This document shows positions 8,126 to 18,143 of a stretch of DNA of 63,195 nt, in pieces. How positions within the stretch are numbered: position 1 is the stretch's first letter; the number at the start of each line of letters is the position of its first letter. The DNA lies in assembly GCF_003051085.1 (NCBI RefSeq), contig NZ_QAOM01000017.1, forward strand, positions 1-63,195. Direction: 5' to 3'. The translations under genes and the position numbers were made by a program. This stretch comes from Trichococcus patagoniensis. Its GTDB lineage: Bacteria; Bacillota; Bacilli; Lactobacillales; Aerococcaceae. Under the pieces are notes generated by a model. The model made no database searches, was not told the DNA's origin, and was given only the letters and a program-made list of their open reading frames with translations.

Positions 8126-10486
8126 ATGGATAGAAATAGAACAACTGAGTGGATTTGGATAAAAGATTGGACACTTGAAGATGGTGAAGCACCTAGACAA
8201 GTCTATTTTCGTAAAGAAATAAATCTTTCAGTTCCAATTAAGGGAGAATTGAGGATATCCGCTGATTCTCGGTATAAACTATATATAAATGACAAGCTTG
8301 TGGAGGTTGGCCCGAGTAAAGGGGATCGGCAAATCTGGTATTATGATACGATTGATGTCACAAAGTATTTGTCAGAAGGACCAAACGTCTTTGCAGTAAA
8401 AGTGCTGCGGTACCCGCTTGATCATTCAAAAGGGAATCATGGTATATTCCGTACAGATACGCCCGGGCTCTATGTTTCGGGAGAAATTACAAGCGCTGAA
8501 GGGGATGTGCAGAGCATCCATGCAGACGAAACGTGGCAATGTCTTATTGATCCAAATTTTGAAATCGTTTCGGAATCATCGGTTTTTGCGCCCTTGCAGA
8601 TATATGAAAAAGTTAACGGAGATGATAAAAATTCCGATTGGATGAAGGCTGATTTTGATGCAGGGGATTGGCAAATGGCGCGGTCATATCAACCATCTGA
8701 GATGAGTCAAGCGGTCAGTCCAGGTAACTTGTATGCACGTACGATTCCATTTATGTACCGGAAGGAACGTAAGTTTGAGAAAATTATGACCATTAGGCAG
8801 TCTGTACATCCAAAAGAAGTGTGGGAGAAATTTCTCTGCAAAAGAGAGCGCGTTGTTGTTCCGCCTAACAGTAAAGAAATCATTGAAATTTCTGCTGGTG
8901 AAGAAATGACTGGTTATCTCCAATTGGCGGTTTCCGGAGGCCATTCCGCTAAAATCAACATTCTTCAATCAGAAGCTTACGTCCAAAACACAAAAACAGT
9001 AGTCAACGGTCTAGAGATACCTTTGAAGGAAGATCGGGAGGACTATTTAGGAGGGCACCTGGAAGGATTCAATGATGAATATACAGTAGCTGGTTACGGT
9101 ACAGAACAAGCCCCGGAATGCTATGAACCTTTTTGGTTTCGGACATTCCGATTCATTGGGCTAGAAATTGAAACAAACGATGATGAACTTGTTCTTGAAG
9201 CTTTTGATTATATCGAAACCGGCTATCCTTTAGAAGTAAGCACATCTTTTGAAAGTTCCGATGAAAGTTTGAGCGCAATTTGGGATATAAGTGAAAGGAC
9301 CCTCAGACGATGTATGCATGAAACTTATGAGGATTGTCCTTTCTATGAGCAATTGCAATATGCAATGGATTCCAGACTACAGATACTATATACCTATGCC
9401 GTCTCTGCGGACGATCGGCTCGCACGCAAATGTATGGATGATTTTAAGCGCTCTCATCGGTACGACGGCACCTTGAATGGTTCTTATCCTTGTTATGGGC
9501 CGAATGTAATTCCCGGTTTTTCCATATACTACATCTTGATGCTACATGACCACATGATGTATTTTGATGATATGACGCTTCTTGAAGAGCATATGCCTAC
9601 TGTTGAAAGCGTGTTGAACTACTTCGAGAGAAATGTAAGACCTGAAGGTTATGTAGGAAAGCTTGGTGGCATAAACGGAATCGATCGCTACTGGTCATTT
9701 ACCGATTGGACGCCGGAGTGGAATGGCACAAGCGGTGTTCCGCCAGCAACTTTACAGGGTGCGATCACGATGGAAAGTTTGCTCTATATCATGGGATTGC
9801 AGACGGCTGCACAGATAGCTGAACACCTTGGTCGTAGCCAATTTGCAGACAGACTGGAAGATAAAGCAGAATCGGTAAAACAGGCTATCAGGAAGTTCTG
9901 TATCGGCTCAAATGGAATGATCCAGGATGGTCCGGGTATTGAAATGTATAGCCAACATACGCAAGTGTTTGCGTTATTGACGGATACCCTTTCCCAGCAA
10001 CAGGGAAAAGCAAATCTGTTGGAGACGATCCAGCATAAAGAAAACTATGCGCAATGTTCGGTGGCCATGTCTTTTTATCTCTATCGGGCCTTGCATAAGG
10101 CAGGTATATATGAATTAACGGATGATTATTGGAATATTTGGCGCAGAATGATCAAGAATAATGCAACGACTTGCGTTGAGGCAGAAGCCGGCGAGCGAAG
10201 TGAATGTCATGCTTGGGGGTCTTTGGCGCTGTATGAATTGCCGAGTGTGACATTGGGCGTGTATCCGGCAGAACCAGGCTATAAATCTGTAGTGATCGCT
10301 CCAACTCCCGGATATCTGACATGGGCCAAAGGGGAGGTTATGACTCCTCATGGGATTGTCAAAGTTGAATGGACGAAGGAGGGAGATGTTTTAACTGTCA
10401 GTTATCAGGTGCCGGAAGGCATGAGCGTTTACGCGGGTAATGAATTAAGTCAAGAAGGACGGTTTATGTTGAAAATCAGTGAATAA
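8126..10486 (+). CDS. Alpha-L-rhamnosidase-like glycoside hydrolase (GH78)
   Basis: 786 residues, no signal peptide, so intracellular. An N-terminal beta-sandwich with carbohydrate-binding fold (about 1-170) and further beta domains precede the (alpha/alpha)6 barrel (about 400-700), with the family block YEDCPFYEQLQYAMDSRL and the later segment AEAGERSECHAWGSLALYEL, which holds conserved acidic residues. A short C-terminal beta domain follows. The ATG at 8126 is chosen over an upstream ATG because AAGGAGGG lies 6 bases before it. It is the first gene of a cluster with an ABC importer, kinase and beta-glucosidase, which suggests hydrolysis of imported rhamnosyl-glucosides. The GH78 fold is shared by other specificities, so the substrate is not certain. 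Confidence 0.8.
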   Translation: MDRNRTTEWIWIKDWTLEDGEAPRQVYFRKEINLSVPIKGELRISADSRYKLYINDKLVEVGPSKGDRQIWYYDTIDVTKYLSEGPNVFAVKVLRYPLDHSKGNHGIFRTDTPGLYVSGEITSAEGDVQSIHADETWQCLIDPNFEIVSESSVFAPLQIYEKVNGDDKNSDWMKADFDAGDWQMARSYQPSEMSQAVSPGNLYARTIPFMYRKERKFEKIMTIRQSVHPKEVWEKFLCKRERVVVPPNSKEIIEISAGEEMTGYLQLAVSGGHSAKINILQSEAYVQNTKTVVNGLEIPLKEDREDYLGGHLEGFNDEYTVAGYGTEQAPECYEPFWFRTFRFIGLEIETNDDELVLEAFDYIETGYPLEVSTSFESSDESLSAIWDISERTLRRCMHETYEDCPFYEQLQYAMDSRLQILYTYAVSADDRLARKCMDDFKRSHRYDGTLNGSYPCYGPNVIPGFSIYYILMLHDHMMYFDDMTLLEEHMPTVESVLNYFERNVRPEGYVGKLGGINGIDRYWSFTDWTPEWNGTSGVPPATLQGAITMESLLYIMGLQTAAQIAEHLGRSQFADRLEDKAESVKQAIRKFCIGSNGMIQDGPGIEMYSQHTQVFALLTDTLSQQQGKANLLETIQHKENYAQCSVAMSFYLYRALHKAGIYELTDDYWNIWRRMIKNNATTCVEAEAGERSECHAWGSLALYELPSVTLGVYPAEPGYKSVVIAPTPGYLTWAKGEVMTPHGIVKVEWTKEGDVLTVSYQVPEGMSVYAGNELSQEGRFMLKISE

Positions 10487-10573
10487 GAATCTTTGATTGA
10501 AAGGTTACGCTGTTAGTAGTGCCGATAAACTGAAACGAATCATTAACAGTTTTTATAAAAGAGAGGAAGAATA

Positions 10574-11821
10574 ATGATGAAAAAGAAATTATTATTTACA
10601 ATTGCTTCAACGATGCTGGTGTTCCCGTTAATTTCAGGATGCGGACAAGAAGCCACGAGTTCTGATGGAGAAGTTAAGGGTGATTTGGTTATCTGGGAAC
10701 ATGACCCTAGTTTTGAAGAACCTGTACAAACGCTGGTGGATGAGTTCAATAAAGAATACCCCGATGTCTCTATTGAAGTGGAGGCCAAGTCAGGGAGCGA
10801 CTATTACTCGCTGTTAACGACATCCCTTCAATCAGGCAGCGGACCTGATTTGTTCTGGACGAACGGAACAGCAACAGAAAATATGCAAACCTATGTGGAA
10901 CAAGAAAAGGTTGCTGACATTACAGACATAGTCGATTTGAGTGAATTGTCCGAAGAGGCGTATGACTTAGCTAAAATCGACGACAAAACGTATTCGGTTC
11001 CTTGGATGACCTTCGATGCAAGAGCTGTATATTACAACAAAGATATCTTTAAAGAATTAGGTATCACTGAACCAAAAACATTCGATGAATTTGAAGCGAT
11101 GCTTGCAAAAATCAAGGACAATGGCTATGTGCCGATTTCGTTATCCGGGTTGAGTTCATGGCAGCTATTGTGGGTTTATGAAGTGCTGTTGGCATCACAA
11201 TACCCAGAATACACGATGGGCTTCGATGATTATTCTGTAAAAGCAGATTCAGAGGAAGCAAGAGCAGCATTGGATAAAGTTGTTGAATGGGCAGAAAAAG
11301 GCTACTTCGGCGATGGATTCAAAGGTGTAGACAGCAATGGACAAACGTTGGCGTTTACGACCGGTAAAGCGGCGATGACCATTGATGGCTCTTGGATGGT
11401 GCAAACAATCGAAAAAAATAATCCGGCTCTGAATTTTGGCGCTTTCCAGATTCCTTCGAATGATGGAACAAAGACGATGATGGGATCCTTTGCGAATGGG
11501 TTCTCGATGAATGCTGATACAGAAAACAGTGCTGCAGCAGAAGCATTCCTGCAATTCTGTGCAACGAAGGAAGCTCAAGAGATTTGGGTGAAAGAATTGC
11601 ATGCCGTTTCAGGTGACTCAGAAATCCCATCTGCTGAGGGTGTTGCCCAAGAAATTTCGAATGCGGATCAAGTAGTAGGTACTTGGCAGTCTATGTTGAC
11701 AAAACACTCCTCTGGTTCAAACTCTGCAGCTTCCATTTGGGAAGAGGAAGGAACCGCTATTTTTGGAGACAAACTTACTGTGGATGATTTGATGGATAAA
11801 ATCGGAGCAGCCATGGATTAA
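10574..11821 (+). CDS. Sugar ABC transporter substrate-binding lipoprotein (family 1)
   Basis: 415 residues. A lipoprotein signal ends in LISGC, so the mature protein is anchored by Cys-23. The rest is a family 1 solute-binding protein (VIWEHDP start, DLFWTNGTA, the GKAAMTIDGSWMV block near the ligand site). It delivers an oligosaccharide or glycoside to the two permeases downstream. The start has GAGAGGAAG upstream. No ATPase gene is in the cluster, so a shared MsmK-type ATPase encoded elsewhere is expected. Confidence 0.9.
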   Translation: MMKKKLLFTIASTMLVFPLISGCGQEATSSDGEVKGDLVIWEHDPSFEEPVQTLVDEFNKEYPDVSIEVEAKSGSDYYSLLTTSLQSGSGPDLFWTNGTATENMQTYVEQEKVADITDIVDLSELSEEAYDLAKIDDKTYSVPWMTFDARAVYYNKDIFKELGITEPKTFDEFEAMLAKIKDNGYVPISLSGLSSWQLLWVYEVLLASQYPEYTMGFDDYSVKADSEEARAALDKVVEWAEKGYFGDGFKGVDSNGQTLAFTTGKAAMTIDGSWMVQTIEKNNPALNFGAFQIPSNDGTKTMMGSFANGFSMNADTENSAAAEAFLQFCATKEAQEIWVKELHAVSGDSEIPSAEGVAQEISNADQVVGTWQSMLTKHSSGSNSAASIWEEEGTAIFGDKLTVDDLMDKIGAAMD

Positions 11822-11855
11822 CCCAACCGAATAATTAGATGCATCATTTTTGAAG

Positions 11856-11895
11856 CAGCATCCGTTCACTCTCTTTAATGACTGAACGGATGCTG
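11856..11895 (+). promoter_or_regulatory. Intercistronic hairpin behind the binding-protein gene
   Basis: Perfect 13-bp arms CAGCATCCGTTCA/TGAACGGATGCTG with no T run. It probably stabilises the upstream message or lowers read-through, keeping the binding protein in excess over the permeases. Confidence 0.7.
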
Positions 11896-11960
11896 TATTA
11901 TAAAGTGATAGGACATCTGACTGACAGGATGTTGCAATTTTCAGCAAAAGGAGTGTACCC

Positions 11961-12863
11961 ATGAAAAATCTATTGAAAACAAAGCCTCAGATAGGGTTTA
12001 TCCTACCAGGGTTTCTGATATATACCATTTTTGCCATCATCCCCATTTTTTCAGCCATGTATTACAGTTTTTTTGAATGGCCTGGAATCGGGGAGAAGAC
12101 CTTTGTTGGCCTTGATAACTTCATTACGCTGTTTACCGATGATACGGTGGCCCCAATTTTCTATAATGCATTGTTCAATAACCTGAAATATATATTGTGC
12201 ATTTGGTTCGTCATAACACCTGTGCAATTCATATTGGCATATATCCTCTTCATCAAAATCCGAGGCGCCCAGTATTTTAAATTGATGTTGTTTTTGCCTT
12301 ACGTAATCAGTTCAACCATCATCGGGTTCTTCACTACCTTAATTTTCGATCCGAACATAGGCAGTCTGAATGCAGTGATTGAATCGATGGGCGGAACCAG
12401 GGGATTGTGGCTGGGTGATCCAAACATGGCTTTCAAAATCTTGATTCTGGTTGTCCTTTGGCAAGGTATCGGGACAGGTATGATGATTTTCTATTCGGAT
12501 ATGCAGGGTATTCCCAATTCTTTGATTGAAGCCAGCGAAATGGATGGCGCCAATGAGTGGGTAAAATTGACAAAAATCATTTTTCCGATGTCCATTTCTT
12601 CCTTTACGACCAATATGGTGATGTCGACCATTTGGGCATTGGCTGTTTTCGATCTGCCGTTTCTGTTGGGCGGAGTGACCGGGGGAGCCGATAAATCGCT
12701 GGATTTCGTAAATATCATGTTCTACAGATACACTTTTGGAACTGCGTTGAACGGGAAATCCAATATGGGCTTCGGTGCCGCCATCAGCGTGGTCATGTTC
12801 CTGATCATTGCAGTGATTACGCTGACACTGACTCAACTATTGAAGAAACTTGAGAAAAATTAG
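11961..12863 (+). CDS. Sugar ABC transporter permease (MalF/UgpA type)
   Basis: 300 residues with about six membrane helices. The EAA loop reads IEASEMDGANEWVKLTKIIFP, the contact with the ATPase. The start has AAAGGAG 8 bases upstream. It forms the membrane pore with the next gene, 18 bp downstream. Confidence 0.92.
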   Translation: MKNLLKTKPQIGFILPGFLIYTIFAIIPIFSAMYYSFFEWPGIGEKTFVGLDNFITLFTDDTVAPIFYNALFNNLKYILCIWFVITPVQFILAYILFIKIRGAQYFKLMLFLPYVISSTIIGFFTTLIFDPNIGSLNAVIESMGGTRGLWLGDPNMAFKILILVVLWQGIGTGMMIFYSDMQGIPNSLIEASEMDGANEWVKLTKIIFPMSISSFTTNMVMSTIWALAVFDLPFLLGGVTGGADKSLDFVNIMFYRYTFGTALNGKSNMGFGAAISVVMFLIIAVITLTLTQLLKKLEKN

Positions 12864-12881
12864 AAAGATAGGAGAGATAAA

Positions 12882-13712
12882 ATGAAAAAGAAGCAAGACA
12901 CCCTTTTAAGAAATGCACTGTCTCTGTTATTGCTCTTGTTTACTTCAATAACTTTAATTTTGTTGGTCATTACTTTTATGAATTCATTCAAGAGTAGCTC
13001 AGAGCTCGCCAGAAATACATTCGGATTTCCGAGTACGATCACCTTGCAAAACTACATTACAGTAATCACGGAAGACAATTTCTTCAAATATTTGTTCAAC
13101 AGCTTGTTCATCACGTTAGTGGGTGTGTTCTTCCTGCTGTTGCTGAGCGCAATGGTAGCTTACGGCATTTCCAGGTATGAATTCAAGCGGAAAGAAGTCG
13201 TAAGCACCTATTTCCTGATTGGGATGATGTTTCCCGTGCAATTGTGTGTGATGCCGCTGTTTGTTATTTTGAGAAACCTGCAACTGCTCAATACGATGAC
13301 AGGTGTCATCTTACTGTATGTAGCAGGGATGTCTTTCCCTGTATTTACGTTAACTAAATTTTTCCGGAATATTCCCGCTTCGATCGAAGAGTCGGCAAGG
13401 CTGGATGGTGCTAGCGAATTCCAAATTTTCTTCAGTATCATCATTCCGATCTGTAAACCAGTACTGGCAACGCTCGGCTTGATCAATGGCATCCGCATCT
13501 GGAATGATTTCTATATCCCGATGGTTTTCCTTTCGGATTCGAATAAAAGAACGCTCATGTTAAGTGTCTATAAATACATGAGTGACTTCGTCCGGAATTG
13601 GGATCTGACGTTTGCGGCAGTCGTTCTGACGCTGATTCCGATTCTGATACTGTACTTCCTGTGCTCCAGTCAAATTGTCGAGGGCATTACGGATGGAACG
13701 GTTAAGGAGTAA
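12882..13712 (+). CDS. Sugar ABC transporter permease (MalG/UgpE type)
   Basis: 276 residues, six predicted membrane helices, EAA loop IEESARLDGASEFQIFFSIII. It is the partner of the preceding permease and has a GGAGAG ribosome binding site. The C-terminus SSQIVEGITDGTVKE is typical of the MalG branch. Confidence 0.92.
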   Translation: MKKKQDTLLRNALSLLLLLFTSITLILLVITFMNSFKSSSELARNTFGFPSTITLQNYITVITEDNFFKYLFNSLFITLVGVFFLLLLSAMVAYGISRYEFKRKEVVSTYFLIGMMFPVQLCVMPLFVILRNLQLLNTMTGVILLYVAGMSFPVFTLTKFFRNIPASIEESARLDGASEFQIFFSIIIPICKPVLATLGLINGIRIWNDFYIPMVFLSDSNKRTLMLSVYKYMSDFVRNWDLTFAAVVLTLIPILILYFLCSSQIVEGITDGTVKE

Positions 13713-13774
13713 AGGCTGAACTTTGGAAGTAGTGGTGTGGATGATCGGAAAGGTAAAGGACGGAGGTAAGCATT

Positions 13775-14401
13775 TTGGATAATACGTCTAGAGATGAGAA
13801 TAAAGCATGGAGCTTATTGGAGAAAGTTGGCAATCTTGCCATTCTCAATTGTCTCTTTTTGATCAGTTCACTCCCGCTGCTGACATTCGGAACGGCGCTG
13901 CTGACAGTTAATCAAGTTGGGAAAAATATTCTTGATGATAAAGAGCCCTATGTCTTTACAACCTATATTAAATACTTCAAGAAAAATTTTAAAAGCGGCA
14001 TAAAAAATTGGATTTTAACCATTCTATTTTTTGTATTGATTTTCGGTAATCTGGTCATGCTGGAAAATAACATAGTCACTCCACTATTGAAAATGGTAGC
14101 GCTGAGTGTCGTGCTGCTCTTTCTGAGTCTGTATTTAATCGTGGTGACCTTCGCATTTACTTCGGATGTGGAGAATATAACAAATGTGAAAGACAGTGTA
14201 ATCAAGAATATTGTCATAGGATTTCAAAATCCATTAGTGACAATCGGTTTGGTCTCCTGGAATGTTTTGAATATATTGTTTTTTGCTTGGTTGCTGACAT
14301 TTGCCAGTTTCTTCCTGATTTACTACTTCTCTATAGGATTTGCTCTGCTAAGTTTAGTTAACGGCAGTTTGATAAGGAGATTGAAACAGAAATCAGATTG
14401 A
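13775..14401 (+). CDS. DUF624 (YesL-like) membrane protein
   Basis: 208 residues with four to five predicted membrane helices. YesL-like proteins are found beside carbohydrate ABC importers and have no proven function; an accessory role in transport is a guess from context. The TTG start is selected because GGAGG lies 8 bases upstream and no ATG fits. It lies between the permease and ROK genes in the same direction. Confidence 0.78.
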   Translation: MDNTSRDENKAWSLLEKVGNLAILNCLFLISSLPLLTFGTALLTVNQVGKNILDDKEPYVFTTYIKYFKKNFKSGIKNWILTILFFVLIFGNLVMLENNIVTPLLKMVALSVVLLFLSLYLIVVTFAFTSDVENITNVKDSVIKNIVIGFQNPLVTIGLVSWNVLNILFFAWLLTFASFFLIYYFSIGFALLSLVNGSLIRRLKQKSD

Positions 14402-14440
14402 ACAGGTAAGTGTCTGTAATAGTAGTTTTTAGGGGATGAA

Positions 14441-15352
14441 ATGGTGAGTAATTATTTATGTATTGATGTCGGTGGGACGTTCATCAAGTATGCCTATGCA
14501 GATCATTTTGGCAAAATCAGCTATAAAAATAAAGAAACCACACCAATTGATTTGGAGGGGTTTCTGGATGTCATAAGAAGTATCGTTATTAAAAATGCAG
14601 AAAATATCGATGGGATTGCAATCTGTTGTCCAGGGAAGGTAGACCGTAAGAAAGGCACGATATTTCATGGAGGTTCCTTGCAGTATCTGGATGAGTTGCC
14701 GTTAAAGGATATTCTGGAGGATGAGTTTCATCTGCCTGTTGGCGTGATCAATGATGGGAAAGCTGCGGCCCTCTCGGAATTGTGGCTCGGAAACCTGAAA
14801 GGGTGTGACAATGGTGTTGCCATCGTCTTGGGAACAGCTATAGGCGGAGGGATAATTGCTAATGGCCAACTGTTGGAAGGAGAGCATTTTCAAGCTGGCG
14901 AATTCAGCTTTATCGTTCATCGTGCAAAGGAACGAGCTGCAAAATCGTTGACTGGAGATCGCTTGTCGGCAGTTGCCTTTGTGGAAAATGGTTCACAAAA
15001 AATCGGTCTCGTTAAAGCGGATGGTCAGCTGGTTTTTGATGCCATCAATCAAGGGAATCAAGAGATGGTTCAACACTTGGAAGACTATTGTTACGAACTG
15101 GCGCTCACTATCTTGAATATTCAGGCTGTCCTGGATTTTTCCAAAGTGGTCATCGGCGGCGGAATAAGCGCTCAGCCTCGCTTAATCCAAGAAATTGATG
15201 TACAGCTTCAAAAGATTCGTTCGGATCTGCCGGCCCTGGAAGCAACTATGTGTAAACCCATTGTTTTACCATGCAAATTCTACAATGATGCGAATATATT
15301 GGGTGCATTATACAATCTGCTTTCGATGCCTGAAACGGCAGATAGGCATTAG
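14441..15352 (+). CDS. ROK-family sugar kinase (possible beta-glucoside kinase)
   Basis: 303 residues. ATP-binding motif DVGGTFIKYAYAD is at residues 8-20, the catalytic Asp is in GVINDGKAAALSE, and the second phosphate motif is GTAIGGG. The usual ROK zinc motif (CxCGxxGC) is absent; the place where it should stand reads GEFSFIVHRAKERAAK. Together with an ABC importer and a phospho-glucosidase, the simplest reading is a kinase that phosphorylates the imported disaccharide or glucoside at C6, as BglK does. A glucokinase role cannot be excluded. Confidence 0.8.
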   Translation: MVSNYLCIDVGGTFIKYAYADHFGKISYKNKETTPIDLEGFLDVIRSIVIKNAENIDGIAICCPGKVDRKKGTIFHGGSLQYLDELPLKDILEDEFHLPVGVINDGKAAALSELWLGNLKGCDNGVAIVLGTAIGGGIIANGQLLEGEHFQAGEFSFIVHRAKERAAKSLTGDRLSAVAFVENGSQKIGLVKADGQLVFDAINQGNQEMVQHLEDYCYELALTILNIQAVLDFSKVVIGGGISAQPRLIQEIDVQLQKIRSDLPALEATMCKPIVLPCKFYNDANILGALYNLLSMPETADRH

Positions 15353-15422
15353 GGCTTCGATCACAAAACAAACAGCATAAGCAGCTGACCTGTAAAGTCG
15401 AATTTGCACATGCGCTAAAGAA

Positions 15423-15477
15423 GATGCTTCACCCCAAATGTTAGGGTAAAAAATCTAACGCTTGGGGTGAAGCATTT
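15423..15477 (+). terminator. Terminator after the ROK gene
   Basis: A long stem: ATGCTTCACCCCAA and TTAG arms paired with CTAA and TTGGGGTGAAGCAT, then TTTG. The T run is short, so some read-through into GH1 copy B is likely. Confidence 0.8.
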
Positions 15478-15510
15478 GCTATTGATATAAATCTGATAAA
15501 AAATAGGAAG

Positions 15511-15553
15511 TTTAGGCTTAAACACAATAACATCCAATAGTTAGAAGCCTAAA
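15511..15553 (+). promoter_or_regulatory. Hairpin in the 5' region of GH1 copy B
   Basis: TTTAGGCTT (15511-15519) can pair with AAGCCTAAA (15545-15553), enclosing 25 bases, just upstream of the ribosome binding site GGAGG. It could be an RNA control element or an operator. Nothing similar stands before copy A. Confidence 0.35.
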
Positions 15554-15568
15554 TCAAATACAAATTAA

Positions 15569-17017
<1,449 letters not shown>

Positions 17018-17027
17018 ATTGCATGCG

Positions 17028-17060
17028 TGGACGAGGCTGTCCCGCAACGGGCCAGCCTTT
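17028..17060 (+). terminator. Terminator after GH1 copy B
   Basis: GAGGCTG...CAGCCTTTTC with an inner CCCG/CGGG pairing. The T run is short (four T). Confidence 0.65.
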
Positions 17061-17068
17061 TCGCGTGG

Positions 17069-17357
17069 TTGTCCGATATTTCCGGTAAATCGGACAAGTA
17101 GTATCAAGAAATCTCAGAGGTTGTCCGATACTTCCGGTAAATCGGACAAGGAGCATCAAGAATGTTCAGCGGTTGTCCGATACTTCCGGTAAATCGGACA
17201 AGTAGTATCAAGAAAGTTCTGAGGTTGTCCGATACTTCCGGTTAATCGGACAAGGAGCATCAAGAATGTTCTACAGTTGTCCGATACTTCCGAGTAATCG
17301 GACAAGGAGCATCAAGAATGTTCTACGGTTGTCCGATATTTCCGGTAAATCGGACAA
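17069..17357. repeat. Intergenic hairpin array B (6 units, exactly 52 bp apart)
   Basis: Six hairpins with arms TTGTCCGAT/ATCGGACAA begin at 17069, 17121, 17173, 17225, 17277 and 17329. The loop is ACTTCCGGTAA with small changes. The 23-base linker GGAGCATCAAGAATGTTCTA (plus CGG) is also conserved, so this is a tandem repeat and not a CRISPR array. Array G (55993-56436) is the same family. No protein is encoded: 52 is not a multiple of three and the frames drift. Confidence 0.9.
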
Positions 17358-17384
17358 CCGGCATCATAAGCCAGCACATGAGCG

Positions 17385-17477
17385 CAAAAAACCACCGCTC
17401 ATAAGAGCGGTGGCATAAAGGAGTTGTTCTTTACTTTGGAGGAGTAAAGAAGAGTAAAAGATTGTTTGTGATTGGCC
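17385..17477 (-). ncRNA. Candidate small RNA, copy 2 (UCCUCC hairpin-loop type)
   Basis: A minus-strand transcript of about 93 nt. A CU-rich segment precedes a hairpin with arms TTCTTTAC/GTAAAGAA and loop TCCTCCAAA (17427-17451). A terminator follows, with arms CCACCGCTC/GAGCGGTGG and six U (17385-17413, minus strand). That terminator serves no annotated minus-strand gene, which is the main argument for an RNA gene here. The body is about 85% identical to copy 1 at 3723-3814. Pairing with ribosome binding sites of target mRNAs is inferred from the loop. Confidence 0.62.
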
Positions 17478-17484
17478 TATCTGT

Positions 17485-17518
17485 ATAATAGTCCTGAATT
17501 GTGAAGATAATATGAAGA
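17485..17518 (-). promoter_or_regulatory. Putative response-regulator-dependent promoter of small RNA copy 2
   Basis: Minus strand: TCTTCA, 5 bases, TCTTCA (17502-17518), 11 bases, TATTAT (17485-17490). Spacing is identical to copy 1. On the plus strand the same bases contain TATAAT (17484-17489), so a plus-strand promoter toward mgsA is an alternative reading. Confidence 0.5.
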
Positions 17519-17594
17519 AAAGCGTATATATTTTGGTTATTTTGGTACGGCAGAGAAAAATATTGCAATCGATTCCACCATAAAACCCGCAAAA

Positions 17595-17603
17595 TGATAT
17601 ACT
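17595..17603 (+). promoter_or_regulatory. Extended -10 promoter of mgsA
   Basis: TGATATACT is an extended -10 element 32 bases before the start codon; no clear -35 box. Confidence 0.5.
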
Positions 17604-17634
17604 ATTCTTATAAAAATTGCAGGGAGGAAATCAG

Positions 17635-18051
17635 ATGAAAGTAGCATTAATCGCGCATGACCGCAAAAAGGATTTGATGATTCAATTATGCACTGCCTAT
17701 AAAGCGATTCTGGAAGAGCATGAATTGTTTGCGACCGGGACAACCGGAACCCGCATCATGGAAGCGACCGGACTGAACGTGCACCGTTTTAAATCAGGAC
17801 CGCTTGGAGGGGACCAACAGATCGGGGCCATGATTTCGCAAAACGAGATGGATGTGGTCATCTTCCTGAGGGACCCGTTGGCCGCTATGCCGCATGAACC
17901 GGATGTAACCGCTTTGATCCGATTGAGCGATGTTTATGAAATCCCGTTGGCCACTAACATCGGCACAGCCGAAGTTCTGCTCCGCGGGCTGGATGCCGGT
18001 TTCGTCGATTGGCGCGAATTCTACAATGCGGAAGGCACAATCCAGTTCTGA
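17635..18051 (+). CDS. mgsA: Methylglyoxal synthase
   Basis: 138 residues. It converts dihydroxyacetone phosphate to methylglyoxal and phosphate, a bypass of lower glycolysis used when sugar phosphates accumulate. Family motifs: IAHDRKK at the N-terminus, [10 protein letters not shown] (phosphate binding) and [12 protein letters not shown] with the catalytic Asp region, then FLRDPL. The start at 17635 is chosen for GGGAGG 7 bases upstream and the family N-terminus MKVALIAHD. It is a single-gene unit with its own terminator. Confidence 0.95.
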   Translation: MKVALIAHDRKKDLMIQLCTAYKAILEEHELFATGTTGTRIMEATGLNVHRFKSGPLGGDQQIGAMISQNEMDVVIFLRDPLAAMPHEPDVTALIRLSDVYEIPLATNIGTAEVLLRGLDAGFVDWREFYNAEGTIQF

Positions 18052-18093
18052 TCAGATTTGTCGGAACGGATCGTTTGCTTGAATAAAAAAATG

Positions 18094-18141
18094 AAATGCG
18101 TCGCTCAATTGGGAAATCCAAAGGAGCGACGCATTTTTTTG
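18094..18141. terminator. Bidirectional terminator between mgsA and the M20 gene
   Basis: AAATGCGTCGCTC pairs with GAGCGACGCATTT, with T7 on the plus side and A7 on the other, serving the two convergent genes. Confidence 0.9.
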
Positions 18142-18143
18142 TA

